A DNA stretch of 35,617 nt, from NCBI GenBank assembly GCA_004796465.1, contig QZKZ01000089.1:1-35617 (forward strand), read 5' to 3'. A model generated the notes under the pieces. The model was not told the DNA's origin, searched no databases, and worked only from the letters and a program-made list of their open reading frames with translations. This DNA is from Desulfovibrio sp. GTDB lineage: Bacteria > Desulfobacterota > Desulfovibrionia > Desulfovibrionales > Desulfovibrionaceae. The position numbers and the translations under genes are program-made. Of this stretch, positions 6,893 through 15,304 are shown in pieces. How positions within the stretch are numbered: position 1 is the first letter of the stretch; every line of letters begins with the position of its first letter.

Positions 6893-9403
6893 TTACTCGG
6901 CGGGACAAGGTAAGGGAATCTGCAGAGTGAACACGCTGCCCCGGTCCATTTGGGACTGGACTGATACCTTGCCCTGGTAATGGTCCATGACCTTTTTCAC
7001 TATGGCCAGGCCCAAGCCCGTGCCGGGGGTCTTGCCTTCGGGCAGATCCTCGCCGCCCAGGGTATGGAAAGCGTCGAATATGCGCTCTTGCTCCGACTCG
7101 GGGATACCCGGCCCGGTGTCGGAAACTTCAATGCGGAGATAGCCGTTGTTCACGCCCGCCTTGAGCTCCACCTCGCCCTGCGCGGTAAACTTCGCGGCAT
7201 TACTCACCAGGTTCAGGACCACCTCGTGCAGCCTGTCCGGGTCCATGCGCACACCTGGTAAATCTCCTGGCGTGGATGCCTGGAACCTGACCTCGGGCTT
7301 GTCTTGAAAAAACCCCTTGGCTGTTTCCGCCACCTGGCTGAGAATCCCGCTCGCGTCCACCATTTGGTCGCGCCAAACTACCCGTCCCGACTCGATCTTT
7401 TCCAGGTCAAGGAAGTCGTTGATCAGGCGGGTCAGACGCTTGGACTCCTCGGAGACAACATCCAGGTTGAATTTGATACGCTCGATTTCCGCCGTGCCCT
7501 GCCCCGGACCGGACAAGGCCGTGGGCAAGCGGTCCACCAACTTCTGGGAAAGTTTGGCGAACCCCAGAATCGAGGTCAGGGGAGTGCGCAGTTCATGGGA
7601 TACCGAGGAGATGAGCTGGGACTTCACCTTGTCCAATTCCATGAGCCGAACATTGACTTGCTCCAACTCCTGGGCCTTGACCATCAACTCCTGGGTCCTC
7701 TGCCGTACGGTGAACTCCAGGTCCTCGTTGAGCCTGGTCAAGGCCTGCTCGTACATCCTGCGGTCAACGGCTTGGGCAGCTTGGTCGGAAACCGCTTCCA
7801 TGAGTTCCAAGTCTTTTTGGGTGAATTGCTCGGGATTGGCCTGATGCGCCACGCAGACCGCGCCGATGATCCGGTTGCCCACACGCAGGGGAGACGCCAT
7901 GAGCGAAGCTTTGCCGCTGATGTGCTCCACTCCGGGAAAGTCCACAAATGTTCGCAGAAAGGGTATCCCCCCCACCACGGCGTCTTGGGCAACGGAAGCC
8001 ATGAATTCGCGGCATCCGCCGCAGGCGCTGTCTTGTAGTTCTTTGAGGCATGACGAGTACACCAGGCTCAGGCCGGTTTCATCCTTAAGGGCGATGCCAA
8101 AGGTTGTGGCCTGGACCACACCGCCCAGTCCCTCGTGGATTTGCCCGAACAGTTCCTCCAGGGTATCCGAGGCGGCCATGGCCCGGGCGATTCCATACAA
8201 GGTCCGTGTTATCCGTTCGCTGGCCGTGCGCTTGGAAATGTCGATCAGGGAGGCGATGCGGTATTGGGTGGAAGGGATGGTGCTGACTTGGGCGTGAATC
8301 CGCTTGGGTTCCCCTCGCCGATTCATCAACGTGAACTCGAAAATCCTGTCGGAGGAACCCTTGCCCTTTTCCTGTGTCCTTTGTTCGTGCCAGCGGACAA
8401 GGCGCCCTATGTCCTCGGGAGCGACAAAATCGCTCCATTTCTTGAACCCCACCAATTCCCGGCTGGAATATCCCGTCAGATCCACGAAGCGGGAGTTGCA
8501 CTCTCTGATCACCATGTCGTTGCCGAATATGGCCAAGGCGGTTCCCGTGTTTTCAAACAAACTGCGGTAATACTGCTCCCGCTGGGCCAATTCTTCCCTG
8601 GCCCGGGTTTCCAGGGTCACGTCACGCGAGGCCCCGAAAATCAGTTTCCGGCCATGGACCACTTCCAACTCGGCCACGGTATGGAGCATCCTGACCCGGC
8701 CTTCCCCGCTCAGAATCCTGAAATGCACATCCACTGGCCGACCGGTGTTGACCAAGGTTTCCAAAGCCGCGCTCACATCCGACTGGTCATCGGGATGAAT
8801 CCATTTGGCGATGGTCTCGGTTACCAACGGCAGAGGAACGCCCGGCTCCAAGCCGAACAAGGAGTACATGTGGTCGGAAAACGAAAGCCCGCCACCCTGC
8901 AAATCAATCTCAAAGCTGCCTATGCCGCTGAGCGCCTGGGCCTTGCCCATGAAATGGCGGCTGCGCAGATTCTCGTCCAGGGCGAGCCGAGCATCGGTTT
9001 CATCTTGGACCGTGACCACCACGACCCCGTCAGCGAGCGCCACGGAGGTGAAGCGGAACAAGCGAGTTTCACCGCTTCGAATTTTCACCGTCAAGGAGTC
9101 GCTGTTGCCTTCCATGTCACGCGTCCGGCTCCAGCTTTCCTGGGCCTTGGACCGCAACTCGGGTTCCGGACAAAACAGGGATATGCCCGTGGATATATCC
9201 GGAAAGTCGCTGAGATCATACCCGCTCATTTCCGTGAAGGTGGCGTTGACGTACAGGGTTTCCCCTTGGGGGCCAATGGCGATCAACCCCACGGGCAAGT
9301 GTTCAAGCGCGGCGTCCATTACGGATTCGCGCCATCTTTCAGGAGAAAGTCCGGAATCGTGGTGCTGTGTTCCAGAGGATGTGGGCGGCTGGATTTTTTT
9401 CAT
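6893..9403 (-). CDS. Multi-PAS/GAF sensor histidine kinase
   Basis: 836 residues from the ATG at 9403; a GTG at 9439 would add 12 residues and cannot be excluded, as neither has a clear ribosome binding site. Domains in order: PAS (about 30-140, ALEHLPVGLIAIGPQGE), PAS (about 155-270, GIGSFEIDLQGGGLSFSDHMYSLFG), PAS (about 275-395, YYRSLFENTGTALAIFGND), GAF (about 405-560) with a Cys cluster CGGC, a coiled linker, phosphoacceptor helix with His603 (SVSHELRTPLTS) and an ATPase domain (LNLVSNAAKF N box, DTGPGIP G1, GTGLGLAIVKKV G2). No transmembrane segment, so it senses a cytoplasmic signal. The CGGC in the GAF domain could bind a metal or cluster. No receiver domain or neighbouring regulator; divergent from the caspase-like gene. 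Confidence 0.93.
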   Translation of the reverse strand: MKKIQPPTSSGTQHHDSGLSPERWRESVMDAALEHLPVGLIAIGPQGETLYVNATFTEMSGYDLSDFPDISTGISLFCPEPELRSKAQESWSRTRDMEGNSDSLTVKIRSGETRLFRFTSVALADGVVVVTVQDETDARLALDENLRSRHFMGKAQALSGIGSFEIDLQGGGLSFSDHMYSLFGLEPGVPLPLVTETIAKWIHPDDQSDVSAALETLVNTGRPVDVHFRILSGEGRVRMLHTVAELEVVHGRKLIFGASRDVTLETRAREELAQREQYYRSLFENTGTALAIFGNDMVIRECNSRFVDLTGYSSRELVGFKKWSDFVAPEDIGRLVRWHEQRTQEKGKGSSDRIFEFTLMNRRGEPKRIHAQVSTIPSTQYRIASLIDISKRTASERITRTLYGIARAMAASDTLEELFGQIHEGLGGVVQATTFGIALKDETGLSLVYSSCLKELQDSACGGCREFMASVAQDAVVGGIPFLRTFVDFPGVEHISGKASLMASPLRVGNRIIGAVCVAHQANPEQFTQKDLELMEAVSDQAAQAVDRRMYEQALTRLNEDLEFTVRQRTQELMVKAQELEQVNVRLMELDKVKSQLISSVSHELRTPLTSILGFAKLSQKLVDRLPTALSGPGQGTAEIERIKFNLDVVSEESKRLTRLINDFLDLEKIESGRVVWRDQMVDASGILSQVAETAKGFFQDKPEVRFQASTPGDLPGVRMDPDRLHEVVLNLVSNAAKFTAQGEVELKAGVNNGYLRIEVSDTGPGIPESEQERIFDAFHTLGGEDLPEGKTPGTGLGLAIVKKVMDHYQGKVSVQSQMDRGSVFTLQIPLPCPAE

Positions 9404-9460
9404 GCCGTGCCCGGTTTTGGTGGGTTGGAGCGTTGTCACCGTAAAAGCTGCGAAGTGTGT

Positions 9461-9466
9461 ACTATA
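9461..9466 (-). promoter_or_regulatory. Possible -10 element for the multi-PAS kinase
   Basis: TATAGT on the minus strand, with no good -35. A transcript would begin near 9454, before both candidate start codons. Confidence 0.3.
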
Positions 9467-9570
9467 TCGTTCCCTCCGGGAAAAGGCTGAATTTACCCAG
9501 ACTGTCCACAGAAATTACTTTTGCGCTGAGCTTCTTGTCCACTGCCCCCCTTCCCCTCGGTATGGCCGCG

Positions 9571-9579
9571 TGATATAAT
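9571..9579 (+). promoter_or_regulatory. Perfect extended -10 promoter directly abutting the start codon
   Basis: TGATATAAT, i.e. TGN plus TATAAT at 9574-9579. With the usual spacing, transcription would start at or within a base or two of the ATG at 9586, predicting a leaderless mRNA. There is no Shine-Dalgarno sequence before that ATG, which agrees. Confidence 0.55.
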
Positions 9580-9585
9580 TCGGCC

Positions 9586-12486
9586 ATGAAAACACGAATG
9601 CTCTCCGCCCTGGCCCTGGCCGCGGCGCTGCTCATTTGCGCCGCCATGCCGGCCCATGCCGGCGAACCGCCTGTGGACCCCGTGCTGCGCATGGAAACGG
9701 GCACCCACTCGGCCATGATCTGGCGCATCGGCATGGACGCCACCGGCACCTACCTGGTCACGGCCTCGGACGACAAGACCGCCCGGGTCTGGGAAGTGGC
9801 CACCGGCAGGCTGCTGCAAACTCTCAGGCCGCCCATAGGCATGGGCCACGAAGGCAAGCTGTATTACGCGGCCATGTCGCCGGACGGCGAATATGTGGCC
9901 ACGGGTGGCTGGACAGGCTACGACTGGGACAGCACCAACAGCCTGTACATTTTCGAGCGATCCTCGGGCCGGATGATCAAACGGATCACTGGCCTGCCGA
10001 TCATGGTCCACATGACCTGGTCCCCGCGCGGCGACTACTTTGCGGCCATGACCGAGGAAGGACTCAAGGTCTTTGACGGCCGCAGCTTTGAGCTCATCTT
10101 TGAGGACATATATTCCCGGCGGGGCAATGGCTGCGATTTCGACAGCCATGGCCGCCTGGTCACGGTCTGCCTGGACGGCTCCATCCGCTTGTACGACAGC
10201 AGCCTGCGGCTCGTTGCCCAGACTTACGGGTACAACGGCCGCGAGCCTTTTTCCGCTGACTTTTCGCCGGACGGCACTTCCATTGCCATTGGCTACCAAG
10301 ATGCGCCCGCCGTGGACGTGATCTCGGGCCGCGACCTCTCTTTCATGCACACCATGGACACCACGGGCGTGGACAATGGCGAGGTCCAATCCGTGCAATG
10401 GTCAGCAGATGGACGAACCCTCTATGCCGGGGGGACCTATCTCCAAGGCGGCGTCACACCCATCCTGCGCTGGGACGGCCCCAACGCCGCCTATCAAGTG
10501 ATCGAAGCCTCGACCCTCACCGTGATCCAAATACTGGCCCTGCCCAACGGCGATATGGTCTACGCGTCCCACGATCCGTCCTGGGGCGTAATCAACGGGT
10601 ACACCAGCGAAATTTCCGTGTTCCAACGCGCCCCCAACGCCGACTTCAGGGACAACTACGACGGCTTTCTCCTCAACCCCGACGGCACGGAAGTGGTGTT
10701 CGGCTACAAACTCTACGGCGCGGAACCCGCCCGTTTCTCCATCCAGGACAGGGAACTGATCCCCGGCCCCTTGACCGAAGGCGAGGGCTTCACGCCCCCG
10801 ATCCTGGAGGCCCCCGGGCTTGTGGTCACCAATTGGAAGCACAGGCCCAACCCGGCGGTCAACGGCCGCCCCATTGAGATGTCCCAGTTTGAAATCTCCA
10901 GGGCCGTGGCGCTCATGCCGGACAGCTCGGGATTCGCCCTGGGAACGGAATACAATGTCCGCTTCTTTGACCGCGAGGGCAACGAACAGTGGTCCGCGCA
11001 GGCCCCGGGCGTATGCTGGGCCGTGAACATCGCGGCCAACGGCAAGGTGCTGGTGGCCGCCTTTGTGGACGGCACCATCCGCTGGTACCGGATTAGTGAC
11101 GGCCAAGAAATGCTGGCACTTTTTCCCCATTCTGACCAGAGGCGTTGGGTCATGTGGACGGAGTCCGGATATTACGACGCCTCGGCCGGAGCCGAAGACA
11201 TGCTGGGCTGGCACATCAACCGGGGCAAAGACCAGGAAGCCGACTTCTTCCCTTTGTCGCGCTTTCGCGAAGTGTATTACCGGCCCGATGTGCTTTCCCA
11301 ACTGCTCGTCACCTTGGACGAGGACTCGGCCCTGCAGATGGCCGACGCGGAACGGGGAGAGGCCAGCCAAGGAGAACACGGTAAGATTCAAGGGTTGCGC
11401 GGCGTACGCGACATGTTGCCGCCCGTGGTGACCATCATTTCCCCCCAAGACGGCAGCCAAGTCTCGGAGACCAGCGTGACCCTGCGCTTTTCCGTGCGCT
11501 CCCCGGGCGGCGAGGACATCACCGGGGTCAGGGTCCTGATCAACGGACGTCCCGAGCCCTCGGCCCGGGGTTTTGAAGTGGCCGGACCCGAGGCGCGCGA
11601 CGGCGTTGACCAGGAAATCACCGTGTCCATACCGCCCGCAGACGTGGAGTTGGGCGTGATCGCGGAAAACGAACACGGCGCGAGCGAACCCGCGCTGATC
11701 AGCGTGGCCTGGGCCGGTGACACGCCCCAGGAAGACTTTGTGATCAAACCCAAGCTCTATGTGCTGGCTGTGGGTGTTTCCGACTACGAGAACAACGACC
11801 TGGATCTGCTGTATGCGGCCAAGGACGCCCAGGACTTCACCACGCTTATGGCCGGCCAGGCAGGCGGCTTGTACCGCGAGGTGGAGACCCACATCCTGCT
11901 TGACGCCGACGCCACCAAGGACAACATCCTGGATGGCCTGGAGTGGATCGAGCGCCAGACCACCCAGCACGACGTGGCCGTTCTCTTTTTGGCAGGGCAC
12001 GGGGTCAATGACTCAGCCGGCGACTATTATTACCTGCCCGCAAACACGGACTTGGACAGGCTCAGGCGCACTGGCCTGCCCTTCACCGAAGTGCGCAAGA
12101 CCTTGTCGTCCCTGGCGGGCAAGGCCCTGTTTTTCGTGGACACCTGCCACTCCGGCAACATCCTGGGCTCCCGGCGCGGCCAGGCCGACATCAACGCCGT
12201 GGTCAACGAGCTGTCCAGCGCGGAGAACGGAGCCGTGGTCTTTTCCTCGTCCACGGGCAACCAATACTCCCTGGAGGATCCGGCTTGGGAGAACGGCGCG
12301 TTCACCCTTGCCCTGGTGGAAGCTCTCTCCGGCTCAGCGGACTTCATGGGCACGGGCAGGATCACCATCAACATGATCGACCTCTACATGTCGGAACGGG
12401 TCAAGGAGCTGACCCGGGGCGAGCAAACGCCCACCACCACCAAGCCCGAAACCGTGCCCGACTTTCCCGTGGCCTTGATCCAGTAA
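9586..12486 (+). CDS. Secreted WD40-like/caspase-like (peptidase C14 type) protein
   Basis: 966 residues. A signal peptide (1-25, MPAHA-GEPP) places the protein outside the cytoplasm. Residues ~35-540 hold WD40-like beta-propeller repeats, e.g. IWRIGMDATGTYLVTASDDK followed by TARVWEVATG, AAMSPDGEYVATGG, ADFSPDGTSIAIGY, SVQWSADGRTLYAGG. Residues ~600-715 look like an immunoglobulin-type beta domain (PPVVTIISPQDGSQV.. GVRVLINGRPEP). The C-terminal ~245 residues are a caspase-like domain: LYVLAVGVSDYEN, ALFLAGHG-type motif with His805 (FLAGHGVND) and catalytic Cys854 in VDTCHSGN, then SSSTGNQYS and GAFTLALVEAL. Both catalytic residues are present, so proteolytic activity is likely. The substrate is unknown. 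Ends before a bidirectional terminator facing the phosphatase gene. Confidence 0.92.
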   Translation: MKTRMLSALALAAALLICAAMPAHAGEPPVDPVLRMETGTHSAMIWRIGMDATGTYLVTASDDKTARVWEVATGRLLQTLRPPIGMGHEGKLYYAAMSPDGEYVATGGWTGYDWDSTNSLYIFERSSGRMIKRITGLPIMVHMTWSPRGDYFAAMTEEGLKVFDGRSFELIFEDIYSRRGNGCDFDSHGRLVTVCLDGSIRLYDSSLRLVAQTYGYNGREPFSADFSPDGTSIAIGYQDAPAVDVISGRDLSFMHTMDTTGVDNGEVQSVQWSADGRTLYAGGTYLQGGVTPILRWDGPNAAYQVIEASTLTVIQILALPNGDMVYASHDPSWGVINGYTSEISVFQRAPNADFRDNYDGFLLNPDGTEVVFGYKLYGAEPARFSIQDRELIPGPLTEGEGFTPPILEAPGLVVTNWKHRPNPAVNGRPIEMSQFEISRAVALMPDSSGFALGTEYNVRFFDREGNEQWSAQAPGVCWAVNIAANGKVLVAAFVDGTIRWYRISDGQEMLALFPHSDQRRWVMWTESGYYDASAGAEDMLGWHINRGKDQEADFFPLSRFREVYYRPDVLSQLLVTLDEDSALQMADAERGEASQGEHGKIQGLRGVRDMLPPVVTIISPQDGSQVSETSVTLRFSVRSPGGEDITGVRVLINGRPEPSARGFEVAGPEARDGVDQEITVSIPPADVELGVIAENEHGASEPALISVAWAGDTPQEDFVIKPKLYVLAVGVSDYENNDLDLLYAAKDAQDFTTLMAGQAGGLYREVETHILLDADATKDNILDGLEWIERQTTQHDVAVLFLAGHGVNDSAGDYYYLPANTDLDRLRRTGLPFTEVRKTLSSLAGKALFFVDTCHSGNILGSRRGQADINAVVNELSSAENGAVVFSSSTGNQYSLEDPAWENGAFTLALVEALSGSADFMGTGRITINMIDLYMSERVKELTRGEQTPTTTKPETVPDFPVALIQ

Positions 12487-12510
12487 TCAAGAAGAGCTGA
12501 ATTGATATGA

Positions 12511-12534
12511 AAAAGGGGCCGGAAGGCCCCTTTT
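12511..12534. terminator. Bidirectional terminator between the caspase-like and phosphatase genes
   Basis: Perfect inverted repeat AAAAGGGGCC/GGCCCCTTTT around GGAA; the A and T runs let it work in both directions for the convergent genes. Confidence 0.9.
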
Positions 12535-12535
12535 G

Positions 12536-13414
12536 TTATTTCACGACATACACGCCGCTGCCGTTGCCGTACACGGGATGACGTCCCACGTCCGCGAGCA
12601 CGGTGTTGCGGTCTTCCAGTATTTCGACTCTATTGGACCGGGTGGGCGTATGGCCCACGATTTGGGTGAACCCGAGGTCCGAGTGGCCCTCGCGGGTGTC
12701 CAACCAAAACACTCCACCGGCATTGACCTTGGCGAACGCACCACCGCGCTTTGGCCCCACATAGAAGATGGGGTCCTTGAACACGTTTTCGCGGACAGCC
12801 TTGATGGAGGTGATTTCCGAGGAACAGCGAATGGCATTGAGCAAACGGCGGTTGATGTCCCTGGCCATATGCCCGGCGTCCTTGCCCCGCCACTCCGGAA
12901 ATATATCCAGATTGACGCCGGCGTGCACGGCCAGACACCCCTTGACCGCGACCGCGCCCAGGATTCGCCCGGTGGACAAGCCGTGCAGTACGAGTTTTGC
13001 CACGGCCAAGTGCTCGGCGTCGTTGAGACGGGTCGGCCATTGGCCCAGATACTTCAGTTCGTGGTTGCCGATGAGCCGGACCACGTCGCCGCCGTTCTGC
13101 TGGGCTTGGTCATTGAGCCTGCCCAGGGCGGCGCGCAAATAGTCGGCGTCAGCTCCCCGGTCATAGAGGTCGCCGAGTTGGACGAGAACGGCGTTGCCGC
13201 CGATCCATTCCCAGGAAAGGGGGTCGGCTTGGTCCGGGTTGAGCAGCCCCACGGCAGCGAGATCGTCATGCACCCGGTCCAGGGTGCCGTGCAAGTCACC
13301 AAGGAACACAGCCGGGCCGGTAGTCTCGATGACCGACCACTCCCGGATTTCCTCTTCGCTGACTATTTCGGCCACAGCACTGCGTCTGCGGAGTCCTTCA
13401 ACCATTCGCGCCAT
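12536..13414 (-). CDS. PPP-family metallophosphatase (Ser/Thr phosphatase-like)
   Basis: 292 residues, no signal peptide, so cytoplasmic. The metal-binding signatures of the PPP/calcineurin-like family appear in order: GDLHG (39-43), GDLYDRG, GNHE, AVHAGV and VGHTPT. PPP enzymes hydrolyse phosphoserine/threonine, and bacterial members may also cleave Ap4A or phosphotyrosine. The length and single-domain form fit bacterial PrpA/Shewanella-type phosphatases. The ATG at 13414 has GGGAAG upstream; a TTG at 13426 and ATG at 13405 are alternatives. It converges on the caspase-like gene. It is the only PPP phosphatase here and could counteract the Ser/Thr kinase encoded at 19904-22939, but they are 6.5 kb apart and this is inference. 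Confidence 0.9.
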   Translation of the reverse strand: MARMVEGLRRRSAVAEIVSEEEIREWSVIETTGPAVFLGDLHGTLDRVHDDLAAVGLLNPDQADPLSWEWIGGNAVLVQLGDLYDRGADADYLRAALGRLNDQAQQNGGDVVRLIGNHELKYLGQWPTRLNDAEHLAVAKLVLHGLSTGRILGAVAVKGCLAVHAGVNLDIFPEWRGKDAGHMARDINRRLLNAIRCSSEITSIKAVRENVFKDPIFYVGPKRGGAFAKVNAGGVFWLDTREGHSDLGFTQIVGHTPTRSNRVEILEDRNTVLADVGRHPVYGNGSGVYVVK

Positions 13415-13538
13415 AACGCTTCCCAATGCCCGGAAGGGTCCGGGTCAAAGGATACCTACCTAACCGGAATTCACTTGGTAGGCAATAGCACAGGGACGAG
13501 CCGGAAAAGACCATGCGTACGATATTGCGAGGTTTGTG

Positions 13539-13563
13539 AAGGGACGCTGAAAGCATGTCCCTT
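13539..13563. other. Hairpin in the phosphatase/Cys-rich gene interval
   Basis: AAGGGAC/GTCCCTT outer stem with an inner GCT-GAA-AGC stem. No T-run follows on either strand, so a terminator role is doubtful. The rest of 13415-13617 shows nothing I can name. Confidence 0.3.
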
Positions 13564-13617
13564 GCCCGGGACTTAGGTCGAGAAAAGTGAAACAACATTA
13601 CAAGAATGCAGGCGGGA

Positions 13618-13833
13618 TCACGATTCCACTATGTTTAAGGCGCGGTCCATTTGCCTGGGGTACAAATCATCGGGAACCACATGCAACCCTTTGGCTTTGA
13701 ACACCTTATACCGGGCGCACAAGCTGTTATCCCCACGGCAATACGTTCGTTTCAACATGTCTGCAATTACAGGCATGTTTGCCATTTTACCAAGAAAAAA
13801 CGGGCACATGGCGAGGCATTCACATTGAGCCAT
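13618..13833 (-). CDS. 71-aa Cys-rich protein of unknown function
   Basis: The product begins MAQCECLAMCPFF and continues with a second cysteine group (TYCRGDNSLCARY), then VVPDDLYPRQ. Five cysteines at 4, 6, 10, 32 and 38 suggest metal binding or an iron-sulfur site, and the layout CxC..CPFF...YCxGD...CAR...VPxxLxP is one I associate with small uncharacterised proteins of deltaproteobacteria. A GGAG ribosome binding site lies 6-9 bases before the ATG. It may follow the CBM48 gene on the same strand (127-base gap with no clear signal). Function unknown. Confidence 0.75.
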   Translation of the reverse strand: MAQCECLAMCPFFLGKMANMPVIADMLKRTYCRGDNSLCARYKVFKAKGLHVVPDDLYPRQMDRALNIVES

Positions 13834-13960
13834 GCTTTTCTCCGGTCTTCAGGGTTGAACCTCTCCCTTGTCCCGGCATTGTTCACACCGCGTTCAGGAA
13901 TACCGATCCAGCTCCATGGCCATGGGCGGCTCTTGTCCCCCAAAGGGATTCGATACCGGA

Positions 13961-14266
13961 TCAGACCGATACCACCGAGTTCTCGCAATTGCCAAAGGAG
14001 CTGTATTCGTAGCGATCGGCCTCCCAGTCGTTGATCCACTCCATACCATCCACCAAGTAGCGAAATTGGTATTCCCGGCCGGAATCCATCTTGACCGTGG
14101 TCGTGAATTCGCCGCTTTTCAGCCTGCGCATGGGCTCGGAGCTCTGGTCCCAATTGTTGAATTCACCGACAACAGTGACTTCCTTGGCCTGCGGGGCAGC
14201 CTCAGGGGGAATACGGAAAGTCACCTTGCACATGTCATTTTTCAGAAACTGCTTCTTCAAGGACAT
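13961..14266 (-). CDS. Small CBM48/AMPK glycogen-binding-like domain protein
   Basis: 101 residues, almost entirely one beta-sandwich domain. KEVTVVGEFNNWD is the typical opening of the AMPK-beta/isoamylase early-set (CBM48) fold, followed by MRRLKSGEFTTTVKM, REYQFRYLVDGMEWINDWEADRYEY. Free-standing copies like this occur in many bacteria and are presumed to bind alpha-glucans or serve as protein-interaction modules; no catalytic domain is attached. The ATG at 14266 is chosen because GGAGGGGAGA precedes it directly; the upstream in-frame extension has no such signal. The N-terminal MSLKKQFLKND segment is typical of these short proteins. Confidence 0.85.
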   Translation of the reverse strand: MSLKKQFLKNDMCKVTFRIPPEAAPQAKEVTVVGEFNNWDQSSEPMRRLKSGEFTTTVKMDSGREYQFRYLVDGMEWINDWEADRYEYSSFGNCENSVVSV

Positions 14267-14497
14267 TCTCCCCTCCATGGGGCTAGGGTAGCATGTGACA
14301 GATTTGAAAACGGCAAGCCACGGTTCCTTGATTATGTACGCATTTCCCTTGGCCGTGGCAAGAGGTGCGGCGTGACGATCAGGTGTCGGGAACATTGGCG
14401 TGGAAGACATGCCAGTTATACCCCATTGCTCACAAGCTCTCTTTTTTCATTGCTTGTGTAACACCCCTGCTTCTCCAGCGTCTGAATGTTCGAGAGC

Positions 14498-14546
14498 TTG
14501 ACTCAGACAAACATTTGATCTAAACAAATGTTTAAATCATTTGTTT
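14498..14546 (+). promoter_or_regulatory. TetR-family operator overlapping the promoter of the efflux operon
   Basis: TTGACT (14498-14503), a 17-base spacer and TAAACA (14521-14526) form a sigma-70 promoter. Over it lie two overlapping perfect inverted repeats: AAACATTTG/CAAATGTTT (14509-14517 and 14525-14533) and AAACAAATG/CATTTGTTT (14522-14530 and 14538-14546). Binding of the TetR protein encoded next would block the promoter. Confidence 0.8.
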
Positions 14547-14556
14547 CGGAGTACCC

Positions 14557-15246
14557 ATGACGCAAACACCTGCATCATCCAACGTAATGACATCCACCCG
14601 AGAGCGTATTCTTGTCGCCGCAGTGGAGGAATTCGGGGAAAAAGGCTTTGCCGCGGCAACGGTCAGGGCCATCTGCTCCCGGGCCAAGGCCAACGTAGCC
14701 GCGGTCAACTACCATTTCCAGGACAAGCAGGCCCTGTACGCCGCGGTTCTGGAGACCATTGTGGCCGAAGCGTTTGAACAATACCCCGCGGACAAGGACA
14801 TGGAACCGGACAAGGCACCCAGGCAACGGTTGCAGGCCTTTGTGCGCAACGCCCTGATGCGTTTTCTCCATAAAGGCGACTTCGGCGGGAACCCCCATGC
14901 CCTGAAACTCATTCACCGCGAAGTCATGGACCCTTCCCCGGCCATGGAAAAGATCATCTTCAGATACTTCGTCAAAGTCCGGGACCAATTGCACGGCCTG
15001 ATCCGGGATTACCTGGGGCAAGACGCCCGGCCTGAACTGGTCATGCGCTGTTCCGCCAGCATCATGGCCCAATGCAACCAAATGGTGTTCGCCAACAAGG
15101 TCATTTCGCGTATGCATCCCGGCATTCCCGCACCCATTGACGATGTCCATGGCACAGTGGACCATATTGTCGCCTTTTCCCTGGGGGGGCTGGAGCAAAC
15201 ACTGGCCCGGGAACAGGGCAACACAACTCCAACAACTCCCTTGTAA
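14557..15246 (+). CDS. TetR/AcrR family repressor with CecR-like C-terminal domain
   Basis: 229 residues. The N-terminal helix-turn-helix covers about residues 13-60 (TRERILVAAVEEFGEKGFAAATVRAICSRAKANVAAVNYHF), and the ligand-binding part contains HREVMDPSPAMEKI and CSASIMAQCNQ, as in the YbiH/CecR group that regulates efflux pumps. GGAG precedes the ATG. The gene lies immediately downstream of a strong double palindrome that overlaps its promoter, so autorepression and control of the RND pump genes behind it are likely. The membrane fusion protein gene starts 58 bases after the stop with no terminator between them. Confidence 0.92.
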   Translation: MTQTPASSNVMTSTRERILVAAVEEFGEKGFAAATVRAICSRAKANVAAVNYHFQDKQALYAAVLETIVAEAFEQYPADKDMEPDKAPRQRLQAFVRNALMRFLHKGDFGGNPHALKLIHREVMDPSPAMEKIIFRYFVKVRDQLHGLIRDYLGQDARPELVMRCSASIMAQCNQMVFANKVISRMHPGIPAPIDDVHGTVDHIVAFSLGGLEQTLAREQGNTTPTTPL

Positions 15247-15304
15247 CCAAATCGATTGCGCAGCGCCTCGCCAAACGCAGCGAGGCCAGCATAAGGAACG
15301 TTTC

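Noticed and set aside
8135-9490. 451-codon open frame opposite the multi-PAS kinase
   Set aside because: Shadow of the kinase coding strand; no motif.
10402-12000. 532-codon open frame opposite the caspase-like gene
   Set aside because: Antisense shadow of a gene with intact WD40-like and caspase motifs; no recognisable domain or ribosome binding site.
14431-14458. CACAAGC/GCTTGTG hairpin with a T-rich loop upstream of the TetR gene
   Set aside because: No gene ends just before it on the plus strand and the T-run is in the loop, so it is not a terminator; function unclear.
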